DNA of 64,000 bases from contig CAZXUK010000004.1 in the NCBI GenBank assembly GCA_964644045.1, positions 3,058 through 67,057 on the forward strand. Reading direction: 5' to 3'. Origin of the DNA: JAIOTG01 sp964644045. Its GTDB lineage: Bacteria > Patescibacteriota > Patescibacteriia > Patescibacteriales > JAGXOH01. Under the pieces are notes generated by a model. The model was given only the letters and a program-made list of their open reading frames with translations. It had not been told where the DNA came from and did not search any database. The position numbers were made by a program, and so were the translations under genes. Positions 1 to 7,745 of this stretch are shown here, in pieces; the first letter of the stretch is position 1, and every line of letters starts with the position of its first letter.

Positions 1-272
1 TTTCCCTTTTCCTTATAAATATTAACCCGAAAACGGGAACCTTCATAAGAATAACTAAAATCCAGATCATAATCCGATTCAAATCTTTGTTTCTGGTTTT
101 CGGTAATAATGGAATAAATTTCTTTAGTTAAACTATCATTGTCAATCTTAGATTCTTTTTTTAAATAAAAAATCTCTCCTTCTTTTCTTATGATCGGAAC
201 CAAGCCCACTACTAAATGGATATCCGAGGCCTTTTCTTTTACCGCTTTTTGAAAAAGTTTTTTAAGATTCAT
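1..272 (-). CDS. pilT: PilT-type pilus retraction ATPase, N-terminal part only
   Basis: The gene starts at the ATG at 272 and runs off the left edge, leaving about 90 residues. These show the ASDIHL motif near residue 15, a G-x-x-P-x-x-R-x-x-G segment, and the beta-rich N-terminal domain of type IV pilus retraction ATPases (PilT/PilU). The Walker boxes would lie outside the window. Established knowledge: PilT hexamers at the base of type IV pili hydrolyse ATP to retract the pilus, and type IV pili are among the few surface machines kept by CPR bacteria. It sits 22 bp downstream of rnc on the same strand. PilB/GspE-type ATPases share this N-domain more weakly, so PilT is preferred but not certain. 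Confidence 0.75.
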   Translation of the reverse strand, partial: MNLKKLFQKAVKEKASDIHLVVGLVPIIRKEGEIFYLKKESKIDNDSLTKEIYSIITENQKQRFESDYDLDFSYSYEGSRFRVNIYKEKG

Positions 273-294
273 AAAAAATATTAAAAATAATATT

Positions 295-987
295 CTACCA
301 ATTTTTTTCTTTTATTCCCTCCTGAGCCGCCTCTATTTGAGCTTCCTGCTTGGAAGAACCCCTGCCTACGGCTATTAAATCTTTATCCAAATAAAGCCCC
401 ACTTCAAAAAATTTATCATGATCCGGCCCTGATTCTTTTAGCACTTTATAATGAGGAGTGATCCCTTCTATCTCTTGGGCTTTTTCCTGGAAACGGGATT
501 TGGGGTCTAAATAAAGTTCATTTTTTAAAATATAATCAAATTTTTTAATTATTCTTTCCTCTATAAATTTCTGAGTTCTTTCGCGCCCCTGATCCAAATA
601 TATGGCCCCCACCACAGCTTCAACAGTATTGGCCAAAATTGATTTCCGAGCTTTAGTGTTTTTGTCTTGAGACTCTCCTTTGGATAAATAAAGAAATTTT
701 TCCAAATTCAATTCTTCGGCCACAGAAGCCAACATTTTGGTATTTACCAAACTGGCCCTGAAATTGGTCAACTCTCCTTCTTTTTTATTCGGAAAATTAA
801 AAAAAAGATATTCCGTAACCTCGATTTCCAGTACCGCATCACCCAAAAATTCCAATCTTTCATTGTTATTTAATTCAAAATCAGGATGCTCATTTAAATA
901 AGAACGGTGCACCAGAGCCTGCTTAAGCAAGTCTTGATCATTGAATTTCACTCCTATTTTTTCCTCCAATATCGAAAAATCCTTCAT
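295..987 (-). CDS. rnc: Ribonuclease III
   Basis: 230-aa double-strand-specific endoribonuclease that processes rRNA precursors and structured mRNAs. The N-terminal RNase III domain (about 1-150) carries the signature ERLEFLGDAVL with its metal-binding acidic residues. A second acidic patch follows in the ANTVEAVVGAIYLD segment. The C-terminal dsRNA-binding domain (about 160-228) ends with the typical SSKQEAQIEAAQ helix. Length is normal for the family. It is followed by pilT and preceded by nusB and rpmF on the same strand, a translation/RNA-processing neighbourhood. No unusual features. Confidence 0.97.
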   Translation of the reverse strand: MKDFSILEEKIGVKFNDQDLLKQALVHRSYLNEHPDFELNNNERLEFLGDAVLEIEVTEYLFFNFPNKKEGELTNFRASLVNTKMLASVAEELNLEKFLYLSKGESQDKNTKARKSILANTVEAVVGAIYLDQGRERTQKFIEERIIKKFDYILKNELYLDPKSRFQEKAQEIEGITPHYKVLKESGPDHDKFFEVGLYLDKDLIAVGRGSSKQEAQIEAAQEGIKEKNW

Positions 988-1069
988 TCTTTCTTTTATA
1001 CCGTATTATTTTATGTCTATATTAAATTTAATCTAGCTATAAAACAACACAGGAAAATTAATTCTAAAA

Positions 1070-1534
1070 CTATTCCTCCTTTTTTTCTTGATTGTTTTCC
1101 GATCCCTTTTCTTTTTGTTTAGAAGGCAACTCTCTATAAATCGCTCCCAAAACCCCGTTAACAAATTTACCGGAAGATTCACCGCCAAAACTCTTGGCCA
1201 CCTCAATCGCCTCATCAATCGCCACCTTGGGAGGTATTTCCTCATTTATAACCAATTCATAAACCCCCACTCTTAAAACATTTCTGTCTACCAAAGTAAT
1301 TTGTTCCAAGGGCCACTCGGTAGCGTATTTAATAATATATTTATCAATCTGAGATAAATTCTTTTTCACTCCCTTAACAAGATCCAGGACAAACCCTTGA
1401 TCGTTGAAATTGGGAGCAAAATTAGAAAAATTATTTTTAATTAACTCCTCAAAATTGCAATCCGGCTTCCCCTGAAAATCCCAATTAAATAAAGTTTGCA
1501 TAGCAATAGTGCGAGCAAGGTGACGATTAGACAT
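1070..1534 (-). CDS. nusB: Transcription antitermination factor NusB
   Basis: 154-aa all-helical protein beginning MSNRHLARTIAMQTLF, the characteristic NusB start, with the conserved VDRNVLRVGVYEL and PPKVAIDEAIEVAKSFGGESSGKFVNGVLG-type segments near the C-terminus (about 95-135). NusB binds boxA RNA with S10/NusE during rRNA antitermination. The lysine/glutamate-rich tail after residue 140 is lineage-specific. It lies between rpmF (46 bp upstream) and rnc in a same-strand run. Confidence 0.95.
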   Translation of the reverse strand: MSNRHLARTIAMQTLFNWDFQGKPDCNFEELIKNNFSNFAPNFNDQGFVLDLVKGVKKNLSQIDKYIIKYATEWPLEQITLVDRNVLRVGVYELVINEEIPPKVAIDEAIEVAKSFGGESSGKFVNGVLGAIYRELPSKQKEKGSENNQEKKEE

Positions 1535-1580
1535 TTTTTTAAGTTACTTTATTTACAAAATTATAAAAAATAAAAAATAT

Positions 1581-1772
1581 TTATTTTTTAGCGGAAACTT
1601 CTTTTTTTATCACTTCTTTTCCCTGGTAGGTCCCGCAATTAGGACAAACCGAATGGGGTTTTATCATTTTATTACATTTGGAACATTTTACCAATTCCAT
1701 TTTTTTCAAAGCATTGTGAGATCTTCTTTTACCTCCTGACCCCTTGGTTCTTTTTTTCTTGGGTACTGACAT
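1581..1772 (-). CDS. rpmF: Ribosomal protein bL32
   Basis: 63-aa protein of the large ribosomal subunit. It has the invariant N-terminus MSVPKKKRTKG and a zinc ribbon made of CSKC (residues about 30-33) and CPNC (about 43-46), so it is the cysteine-containing zinc-binding form. It is the first gene of the rpmF-nusB-rnc-pilT run, with an AT-rich upstream region. Confidence 0.97.
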   Translation of the reverse strand: MSVPKKKRTKGSGGKRRSHNALKKMELVKCSKCNKMIKPHSVCPNCGTYQGKEVIKKEVSAKK

Positions 1773-1916
1773 ATTTTCTTTCTTATTATTTTAATATTTA
1801 AATAAATTATAATTTATATATTCTTCTTAGTCAATCTAATTTTTGGATTGTGGTGTTAGATTATATATTATTATACATTCTAATGCCTTGCTTTTGGAAA
1901 GATAATAAACATCATC

Positions 1917-1973
1917 ATCAATGTAAATTTTTATGACCGTAGAGCTTTGCTCGTTATAAAAATTTATATTGAT
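1917..1973. repeat. 18-bp inverted repeat with nested hairpin (cruciform-like)
   Basis: Arms at 1917-1934 and 1956-1973 are complementary over 18 bp with one G-T pair. The 21-nt loop holds a second small hairpin, GAGC-ttt-GCTC. It lies in the gap between rpmF and tRNA-Lys, with no ORF. It could be a terminator-like element without a T-run, a small palindromic repeat, or a structured RNA. Confidence 0.5.
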
Positions 1974-1995
1974 ACCTTAAATTTTGAAAAATATT

Positions 1996-2023
1996 AAAAA
2001 ACTTTTTAGAAAAGTTTTTTAAA
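1996..2023 (-). terminator. Terminator-like hairpin after tRNA-Lys
   Basis: Read on the minus strand, AAAACTTTT-CT-AAAAAGTTTT followed by TT/A-rich sequence begins 5 nt after the tRNA 3' end. AT-only stem, so weak. Confidence 0.45.
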
Positions 2024-2027
2024 GCGG

Positions 2028-2100
2028 TGCACCGTGCAGGATTTGAACCTGCGACCGTCTGCTTAAGAGGCAGCTGCTCTACCAACTGAGCTAACGGTGC
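2028..2100 (-). tRNA. tRNA-Lys (CTT anticodon)
   Basis: A 73-nt cloverleaf is readable. The acceptor stem is GCACCGT/ACGGTGC, the D-arm GCTC...GAGC, the anticodon loop CTCTTAA (anticodon CTT), and the T-loop GGTTCAAATCC. The discriminator is A and CCA is not encoded. The 27-43 pair is G-A, the only stem defect. Confidence 0.93.
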
Positions 2101-2118
2101 GTAATTTTAAAATTAACA

Positions 2119-2152
2119 AAAACAGCAACCGGTCATTGTTGCTGTTTTTTAT
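2119..2152 (-). terminator. Intrinsic terminator of the lipoprotein gene
   Basis: AAACAGCAAC / GTTGCTGTTT inverted repeat with an 8-nt loop and T-runs on both sides, so it can work bidirectionally. It lies between the lipoprotein gene and tRNA-Lys. Confidence 0.8.
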
Positions 2153-2193
2153 ACTAACAAAAGTTTTTTTATTTGGCAATATTGGCTCCTTAT

Positions 2194-2940
2194 CTACTCG
2201 CAACCCAAATTGGCGCGACATTCTTCCGGATTAGGAGCCATAGAACAAGCCTCGCAGGCTTGCTGTTTCATTTTTTCTGTATCATTTTGATTTATAGCTT
2301 CCGATCCTTGTTGTTTCAACTCCTCGGCTTCTTCGGGGCTGGAGGGTAAATTTTCCGGCAAATCCTGCTGCGCATCTTGCATTTGGTTCATCATTCCTCC
2401 TAAATCCATAAATTCCACCCCTCCGGGAAGAGTAAACTTAGAATCTTCTCCGCTCCAAGCGGAACAATTATATTCAAAAGATTCGGACACTCCTTGAGGA
2501 GTTTTGGACTCGCTTTTCTTTTCGGTTTTTTGGTTTTGCTTTTGCTTGGCTTCCAATTCAGAAAGATCCATTTTTATACCTTGACCGGGCTGCATGGAAG
2601 TCCAGGTATAAACTTGTTTGTTTTTGACAATTACATGGGTGTTCATTTGCTCCCCTTCCTGGTCAATAGAAACATCTTGACGGACCTTCTCTCCGTCCAC
2701 ATAAGCAGTTCCGCTCATCCGGGATTTTTCTCCGGAATGAGAAAAATTGCATTTTAAAGGTTCCCCTTTTTCCAAGAGGGTTTTAATAGTTCCTTTAAAG
2801 CTTTGCTTTTTTTGTTGTTCTTGTTTTTGTCCTTCGGCATTCTTTTTCTGCTTCTGAGTGTCCTCGTCTCCACCCAAGCACCCGCTTAACACCAAAGGAG
2901 CTAACATTAAAATTGAGATAACTAATAATTTTTTCTTCAT
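2194..2940 (-). CDS. Secreted lipoprotein, low complexity, unknown function
   Basis: 248-aa protein with a type II signal peptide: MKKKLLVISILMLAPLVLSGC, with lipobox LSGC and the lipidated cysteine at 21. A K/Q/E-rich linker (25-50) follows. A beta-rich central part (about 50-170) contains a membrane-lipoprotein-like SRMSGTAYVDGEKVRQD segment. The tail holds four cysteines (CEACSMAPNPEECRANLGCE). It is anchored to the outer face of the cytoplasmic membrane. The cysteine-containing tail suggests disulfides. It is monocistronic, with its own terminator. No family recognised. Confidence 0.75.
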   Translation of the reverse strand: MKKKLLVISILMLAPLVLSGCLGGDEDTQKQKKNAEGQKQEQQKKQSFKGTIKTLLEKGEPLKCNFSHSGEKSRMSGTAYVDGEKVRQDVSIDQEGEQMNTHVIVKNKQVYTWTSMQPGQGIKMDLSELEAKQKQNQKTEKKSESKTPQGVSESFEYNCSAWSGEDSKFTLPGGVEFMDLGGMMNQMQDAQQDLPENLPSSPEEAEELKQQGSEAINQNDTEKMKQQACEACSMAPNPEECRANLGCE

Positions 2941-3059
2941 AAATTTTAAAATTAATTATAAACTCTTAATTTTATTATAACAATTTTTATTATTTTTACA
3001 AACAAAAAAAACAAACCTAAAATTTGTTTCTAAAAAAATGGGGTTCGTAATTCGCAATT

Positions 3060-3234
3060 CAAAAAATAACAAAAACAATCTTAAATCATAAATCACTAAA
3101 TCATAAATGAGAATGTGGCTGGGGCGCTCCTCATTTTAGGACTTATGATTTTAGGACTTATGATTTTTTCAAAAAATAACAAAAATAATCTTAAATCATA
3201 AATCGCTAAATCATAAATAAGAATGTGGCTGGGG
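3060..3234. repeat. Two 65-bp direct repeats beside the attachment site
   Basis: Copies at 3060-3124 and 3170-3234 differ at three positions. Both end with the tRNA-3'-end-derived TGTGGCTGGGG. The piece between them (3130-3169) is a partial inverse copy, so the block can fold on itself. It looks like a scar of repeated integration/excision at the tRNA site. No ORF lies in 2941-3444. Confidence 0.6.
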
Positions 3235-3245
3235 TGGGGATTGAA
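3224..3245. other. Left attachment site (attL)
   Basis: A 22-bp sequence beginning TGTGGCTGGGGTGGGG is identical to the 3' end of the tRNA gene at 14510-14531, where the integrase gene ends 62 bp away. Identity stops right after it (A here, C in the tRNA). Confidence 0.8.
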
Positions 3246-3321
3246 ACCGTTTAAGCCTATTTTAGCAAGTTCCTGTCATTACTGCTTTCTCTCAGCTACT
3301 TAGCTTATATTAGGGGTAAAT

Positions 3322-3338
3322 CTTGATTATTAATCAAG
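3322..3338. promoter_or_regulatory. Perfect palindrome near attL
   Basis: CTTGATTA-T-TAATCAAG, 8-bp arms, followed by another TTAATCAA half. Its position 80 bp inside the element suggests a recombination-directionality or accessory protein site. Inference only. Confidence 0.35.
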
Positions 3339-3375
3339 TTAATCAAAATTAAATGTTATCATTTATTATCACCTC

Positions 3376-3395
3376 GTGGGCAACATGTGGGCAAC
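3376..3395 (+). repeat. Copy of the integrase-gene 3' end at the left end
   Basis: The 19-nt TGGGCAACATGTGGGCAAC at 3377-3395 recurs at 14385-14403 inside the 3' end of the integrase gene. In frame it would read GQHVGN, as in the integrase tail. A diverged cousin is at 4503-4530. It is probably a leftover tail of an older integrase, or arm-type sites. Confidence 0.5.
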
Positions 3396-3444
3396 GCTCA
3401 CAGGCAATATGAAGGAGGTGATATAAATATATATTTATAAAAAA

Positions 3445-3759
3445 CTATTGTAAAAATATTAGTAATGAAATCAATAAAAAAACAACTGAAAAATAATCGC
3501 AATATTTGTCATATTTACTTGATACGCTTCTTGCAATGCCGTATGGGATAAAAGAAATTATTAAAGATAGAAAAATAGGCAAAAGTATAGTTCCTATAAA
3601 ACTCCCCACAAACCGACCAATGAATATCCCAAATCCATTTGCAAAAAGCATATTTAAGGATTTATACAAGGCAACCCCAAAATAAAAAAGCAACAATAAA
3701 GGGAAAATTATCTTTGTATGTATTGGTTGATTGGCAAACCAGTCATTTATTTTCTTCAT
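3445..3759 (-). CDS. Small integral membrane protein
   Basis: 104 aa with three predicted membrane helices (about 19-40, 45-75 and 80-103) and a short cytoplasmic start, MKKINDWFANQ. No family recognised. It lies at the left end of the integrative element, 21 bp downstream of another one-helix membrane protein on the same strand. Together with the other small membrane proteins here it may act at the host surface, but nothing in the sequence proves this. Confidence 0.6.
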   Translation of the reverse strand: MKKINDWFANQPIHTKIIFPLLLLFYFGVALYKSLNMLFANGFGIFIGRFVGSFIGTILLPIFLSLIISFIPYGIARSVSSKYDKYCDYFSVVFLLISLLIFLQ

Positions 3760-3780
3760 GAAATAACTTTATTAATAAAC

Positions 3781-4230
3781 TTATTTAAACAAAGGTGGTT
3801 CAGGGCAAGCTTGATTAACACAATATTCATAAAAATCATCCTTCTCTTCTGAGATTAGATAATCCCAATTTTCTTTTCTTTTCAATTTTTTAAAACCAAT
3901 ATAGGAACATTTAGGATCGCCCATTTTATCCATCTTATCTTTAAAATCATTCTTATTATATTTACTATTACAATATTCAGTATCAATGGAAAATTGCGAA
4001 CGCCATGATTGTTTTTTTTCAAGATAATCATTTCTCATCCAAAAAATACAACCTTCTATCCCCGAATGATGATAATAAGTTGGATACTCTTCTTCAATGC
4101 ATCTCTCTCTATCATAAGCAAAGTATTCTTTATTAATTTTATATCCGAGTAAATGCATTATCAATAAACATAAAATTATAAAGATTGGCACGCTAAAAAT
4201 AATAAGCAAAATAAAGTAAATCTTTTTCAT
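3781..4230 (-). CDS. Single-pass membrane protein with cysteine-containing exterior domain
   Basis: 149 aa. An N-terminal hydrophobic segment (4-30) could be a signal anchor. It is followed by a charged, aromatic-rich domain with seven cysteines (for example RERCIEEEYP, IEGCIFW, EYCN, PKCSY, EYCVNQACPEPP), likely disulfide-paired outside the cell. The layout resembles the 162-aa protein at 5741-6229 in the same element. Function unknown. Confidence 0.65.
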   Translation of the reverse strand: MKKIYFILLIIFSVPIFIILCLLIMHLLGYKINKEYFAYDRERCIEEEYPTYYHHSGIEGCIFWMRNDYLEKKQSWRSQFSIDTEYCNSKYNKNDFKDKMDKMGDPKCSYIGFKKLKRKENWDYLISEEKDDFYEYCVNQACPEPPLFK

Positions 4231-4731
4231 AAATTATTTATATACAATTAATACCATATTGACACTCCACCATGATGAGAACAGGTACCCCTCCTTGAAT
4301 GACTAAAGCTATAAGTTCCGTCTCTGCATCTCGCGGTCGCTCCCGCTGGCCTGCCTGGGGACCGAGTTGGAGATTGAAACCGAAAAGAGGGATTTTAAAG
4401 ATTTGGCTAAAATATGGGAGAAATAATCGAAATTCTTGTATATTAGTCAATATTTGATGGTATTTGTATTAATCCGCATTAATCCAGCTTCATCCAGTTT
4501 TATCACCTTGTGGGCATTATATGGGCATCCATAGCAATGCAGGGGAAGGTGATGATAACACAATTATTGATTTTCCTCCCAAGGTGTTAACTTGCTTCTA
4601 TACACCCCCTTACACCTTTTGTTTTTTATTTTTTTTCTACATCTCTGGTTGATGTCTCTTGGTTGCTCTGTGTTATGACTGCATCGAGTGCATCTTGCTA
4701 CAATCATATTTTGTCAATATTAAATATTAAA
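4231..4731. other. Intergenic stretch with degenerate element-end sequence
   Basis: No convincing gene. The 70-codon ORF at 4238-4450 lacks a ribosome site and spans GC-rich remnant sequence. 4352-4386 resembles the attL surroundings (…GGAGATTGAAACCG). 4501-4555 is an imperfect copy of 3366-3420. An AAGGTGT…ACACCTT hairpin lies at about 4579-4618. This supports a second, older element end here. Confidence 0.45.
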
Positions 4732-5532
4732 TTAATTATTTTTCCAACATTTACGCATAGATTCTTTCCCGTCATCACATTTAATTTCCGTACAATAAGA
4801 ATCCACCCCTTTTAAATCAGAATTAAAACTTTTAGGTATATAGTGAGAATTGTCAACAATACCACAAAGAGTATGCTCCCTCATGTTACTGGTAAACAAG
4901 ACTTCTCCTCCAGGGGTGTTTTCCTTAACGACCAAACTGCAATTATTATAATTATTCCACTCCTTGCAAACATCCTCGTTTTCCAAGTTGGGTCCATTAA
5001 ACCACCACTCAACAACTCTTTGACCATCATGAAGTACATTAACCTTCATCCCAGAGACTTTCGTGTAATCCTGATTAGAATCGTAAGCTAATCCCAGTAA
5101 GTCTGGTCCGACCGAGCTGTAAACGAAGAAAAAATTAACAAGATAAATTAAACTTAAAACAAATCCGATTACTGTTATTGTTTTGCTAGCTCTCGACATG
5201 TATCTAATCTTAAACAAACCAAAAACACTAAAAATAAAAGCAATCAGAGGAATGGCGCCAAGAGATGCAAAGAAAACTGAACCTAGTCCCAATAACAGTA
5301 TAATTACAGCCAACGTCGCATACCTCCCCTCATGCTCTGAATTATTTTCTTGGTTTTCCCTGTCGTTTTTTTCTTCGCTCAACATACTTTTACAATACTT
5401 GCATTTTACAGCCTCTTGTTTAATCTCTTCGGCACAATAAGGACATTTTTTTGTAACACTTTCATTCTTTTCTTCATCTATTATAGTAGGCTTTTCATCT
5501 TCTGGAAAATGTATATGTCTTTTTTTTGTCAT
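4732..5532 (-). CDS. Zinc-ribbon membrane protein
   Basis: 266 aa. The N-terminus is cytoplasmic and carries a double-zinc-ribbon-like motif CPYCAEEIKQEAVKCKYC (about 30-47). Three membrane helices follow (about 72-94, 95-108 and 116-138), and the second half is an outside domain with several cysteines (CKEWNNYNNC, CGIV, CTEIKCDDG, KCW). Zinc-ribbon plus DUF4190-like membrane proteins are common in AT-rich bacteria, with unknown role. It belongs to the element's run of surface-exposed proteins. Confidence 0.7.
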   Translation of the reverse strand: MTKKRHIHFPEDEKPTIIDEEKNESVTKKCPYCAEEIKQEAVKCKYCKSMLSEEKNDRENQENNSEHEGRYATLAVIILLLGLGSVFFASLGAIPLIAFIFSVFGLFKIRYMSRASKTITVIGFVLSLIYLVNFFFVYSSVGPDLLGLAYDSNQDYTKVSGMKVNVLHDGQRVVEWWFNGPNLENEDVCKEWNNYNNCSLVVKENTPGGEVLFTSNMREHTLCGIVDNSHYIPKSFNSDLKGVDSYCTEIKCDDGKESMRKCWKNN

Positions 5533-5544
5533 ATAAATTTAATA

Positions 5545-5736
5545 TTATAATAATTGCCAACTCTTGGTTTCATTATCCCAAATAAATCTTGATACTCCCT
5601 GTCTTAAAAGGCCCTTATCAACTGAAATTAAATGGTCTGTTATATTTTTGTAAGCCTCATATTTTACAGATTCACTATGATGATTAAGAAAAATATATTG
5701 TAATTCAAGATTGTCTAAATTATTTATATCTCTGTT
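5545..5736 (-). pseudogene. C-terminal gene remnant, no start codon
   Basis: An open frame of 63 codons reads RDINNLDNLELQYIFLN…, ending at the TAA at 5545-5547. It is closed upstream by an in-frame TAA (5737-5739), with no ATG, GTG or TTG available. The amino-acid composition looks coding. Likely the tail of a deleted gene. Confidence 0.5.
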
Positions 5737-5740
5737 TTAT

Positions 5741-6229
5741 TTAGCGGTATTTTCTAAAATACTTCTTACACTCTGGTATTTTTAGGCTCTCACTTATTTT
5801 ATCTATTTTATCCTCATCTTCCTTAAGGTTAAGTTTCCGCTCACAAACTCTTTCATTATAATCGGGGTTTTTATAAATAAGCTCGCAACTGTCGTCTTGG
5901 CACCGAAAATTAGAACCTTCTGAACATTCTTCAACATATCCATAATTTGTTAAATTATTATATTTTTCTCTCTCTTTCTTATAAATGCTATAACACTCCA
6001 TTTTTCTTTTGGCTACATATTCTTTATGCTCTTGCTCTGCTTTTGCTTCCTCTGCTCGCCTGTCGTCTTGCAATCTAACCTCCTGCTGTCGCCTATCCTC
6101 TTGTAATTTAATCTGCTGTTGCTTTTCAATAGACTCCTGTTTATTTATCTGGCTGGCGTAAAAAAACCCGCCCAAAATTAAGCTGGCTAATAAAATGCTA
6201 ATTGGTAAAATCAATTTATGTTTATCCAT
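5741..6229 (-). CDS. Membrane-anchored coiled-coil protein with Cys-rich tail
   Basis: 162 aa. It has a signal anchor (5-27), then a Q/E/R-rich coiled coil (about 30-75) containing two imperfect LQEDRRQQEVR repeats, then a six-cysteine domain (KMECYSIY, EECSEGSNFRCQDDSCELIY, RVCERK, PECKKY). Exported with the C-terminus outside. It lies 4 nt downstream of the MerR-type gene, so the two are probably co-transcribed. Unknown family. Confidence 0.65.
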   Translation of the reverse strand: MDKHKLILPISILLASLILGGFFYASQINKQESIEKQQQIKLQEDRRQQEVRLQDDRRAEEAKAEQEHKEYVAKRKMECYSIYKKEREKYNNLTNYGYVEECSEGSNFRCQDDSCELIYKNPDYNERVCERKLNLKEDEDKIDKISESLKIPECKKYFRKYR

Positions 6230-6233
6230 AGGT

Positions 6234-6443
6234 TTATTTATTTATTAAATGGCTTATAACTTCGCCTATGCTCTTGCCCTTTTCCCTTAAATGTAAAATC
6301 TCTTTAAGTCTCTGGCTGGCTTCTTTGGTCGGGTAATACTGGGCTAACCGCTTGCCTTGTTGCTCGTATGGCAATAATCCTAACTCGCTGTAATACTTAA
6401 CCGTGCTATACCTAACCCCGTTAAGCTCGGCTAACTCGCTCAT
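6234..6443 (-). CDS. MerR-family DNA-binding protein (short)
   Basis: 69 aa consisting almost only of a winged HTH of the MerR type: SELAELNGVRYSTVKYYSELGLLP at the start, then the wing and a helix ending in ISHLINK. There is no effector domain, as in phage/ICE MerR-like regulators and excisionases. The frame stays open 14 codons upstream (…KRTIEEIKQKDFLK) without a standard start, so the N-terminus may be longer or truncated. It probably regulates its neighbours or excision. Confidence 0.75.
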   Translation of the reverse strand: MSELAELNGVRYSTVKYYSELGLLPYEQQGKRLAQYYPTKEASQRLKEILHLREKGKSIGEVISHLINK

Positions 6444-6526
6444 CTTTAAAAAGTCTTTTTGTTTTATTTCCTCTATGGTGCGTTTTTTTATAAGTCTTTA
6501 AAGTATGCTAATTTTGTCCCCCGCCT

Positions 6527-6640
6527 CTTCCATAGTTTTTTATGTTAGTTTTTAATAAACTTTTTAGCTCTTTCTGTTTTTATTTTACTTAATTTGGTAG
6601 GAAAATTATACTTATCAGAGATAAAAAGCTGTTTTTTAAA
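6527..6640 (-). repeat. Duplicated promoter/leader cassette, copy 2
   Basis: Diverged copy of 7643-7740, the upstream region and first codons of the Ltp-like gene. Both contain a TATAAT on the minus strand, a CATAAAAAACTATGGAAGA start region and a …CAGC…TTTTATC…GATAAG hairpin. Here the start codon opens only an 11-codon frame (MEEAGDKISIL), then the MerR gene follows. Confidence 0.55.
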
Positions 6641-6644
6641 TAGT

Positions 6645-7652
6645 TTAATATCCTACACCTTCTGCCCCATACTCGGCTTGCTGGTGTGTAAATCCCTCAT
6701 ATTTTAACTGCTCAATCAGCCCGTCTCGTGAAAAAGCCATCTGGTCTAAATAGATTTTAGCTTGTCTTACTGCTTGCTCATTCCAGTCAGCCCCGACATT
6801 ATCTGCCCCATAAACAGCTTGCTGGTGTGTAAATCCCTCATATTTTAACTGCTCAATCAGCCCGTCTCGTGAAAAAGCCATCTGGTCTAAATAGGTTTTA
6901 GCTTTACTCAATGCGTTCCTTTCTCCCGTTGTTGCTTCTGGCTCGGCCTCGGTCTCTACCGCCTCTCCTGTCTCCTCTGTTGGCTCTTTTGTTTCCTCTG
7001 ATTCTGATTTGATTTTGTTGTTTGTTTTCTCTGTCTCCACTCGTTTCGGCTCTGTTGTTGATGTCGACTCTTTTGCCTCCTGCAATTCCTCAATTTCAGC
7101 TTCCCAATCAGCTTCGGCGGTTGAGGATATAATAAGTTTAAAATCCCCGGTTGCACGGCAAATTTTGGAGTCGGAAACAGAAAGAGAGGAAGAATCAGTA
7201 ATATTTACCAAAGGATTACAATCAAGATCAATCTCCTCTCCTTCAGGGTTAGCAACTTTAATGGCGAACAAAGGAGTGGAATAATCACCGTTGTAAGAAT
7301 TTGAGTATTTTACCCGGAATTCGTTAGAATTAATGGTAAAAACTTCACTTTCTTTTTTAGGAGTTTGTTGGCCTTTAATAATTTTAACGGTTGTCCATTC
7401 TTTTGAATCCTCCTTATTGCTTGACTCTTCTTGTGCGACATCTCCATTCTCATCGGAAGCATCTTTCTCACTGGGTTCCGCCACTACCCCAAATAAAACA
7501 AAAAATAAAATTAAAGCTCCTCCAAAAATAACCCCCACTTGTTTTTTTGTAGTTTCCTTTTTAGTAATGGGGTTAAAAATAGAAGGTTTTATAAGTCCTA
7601 CAATTAATCCCACTAATGAAATAAGGAATAATACTAAAAATAGATCTTCCAT
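6645..7652 (-). CDS. Ltp-family host-surface protein with two tandem Ltp repeats
   Basis: 335 aa. It has two N-terminal hydrophobic helices (4-22 and 36-59), a beta-rich domain (80-185), an E/T-rich spacer (190-245) and two nearly identical C-terminal repeats of 47 residues (A-K-x-YLDQMAFSRDGLIEQL-x-YEGFTHQQA). This repeat is the Ltp/host cell surface-exposed lipoprotein motif (PF07553). In phage TP-J34 an Ltp lipoprotein blocks superinfection by interfering with phage DNA entry. By inference this element may protect its host from related phages. No lipobox is visible, so membrane anchoring is through the helices. Confidence 0.8.
   Translation of the reverse strand: MEDLFLVLFLISLVGLIVGLIKPSIFNPITKKETTKKQVGVIFGGALILFFVLFGVVAEPSEKDASDENGDVAQEESSNKEDSKEWTTVKIIKGQQTPKKESEVFTINSNEFRVKYSNSYNGDYSTPLFAIKVANPEGEEIDLDCNPLVNITDSSSLSVSDSKICRATGDFKLIISSTAEADWEAEIEELQEAKESTSTTEPKRVETEKTNNKIKSESEETKEPTEETGEAVETEAEPEATTGERNALSKAKTYLDQMAFSRDGLIEQLKYEGFTHQQAVYGADNVGADWNEQAVRQAKIYLDQMAFSRDGLIEQLKYEGFTHQQAEYGAEGVGY
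6676..6904 (-). repeat. Tandem 141-bp repeats inside the Ltp-like gene
   Basis: 6676-6763 and 6817-6904 are almost identical at the DNA level (one visible difference in 88 bp) with a period of 141 bp (47 codons). This indicates recent duplication or concerted evolution of the Ltp repeat. Confidence 0.85.
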
Positions 7653-7745
7653 AGTTTTTTATGTTAGTTTTTAATGCTTTTTAACCTTTAATTTTAACTT
7701 CCTGTAATTATACTTATCGGAAGTAAAAGGCTGTTTTTAAGGTTT

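Noticed and set aside
4238..4450. 70-codon minus ORF
   Set aside because: No ribosome site; covers GC-rich element-end remnant sequence.
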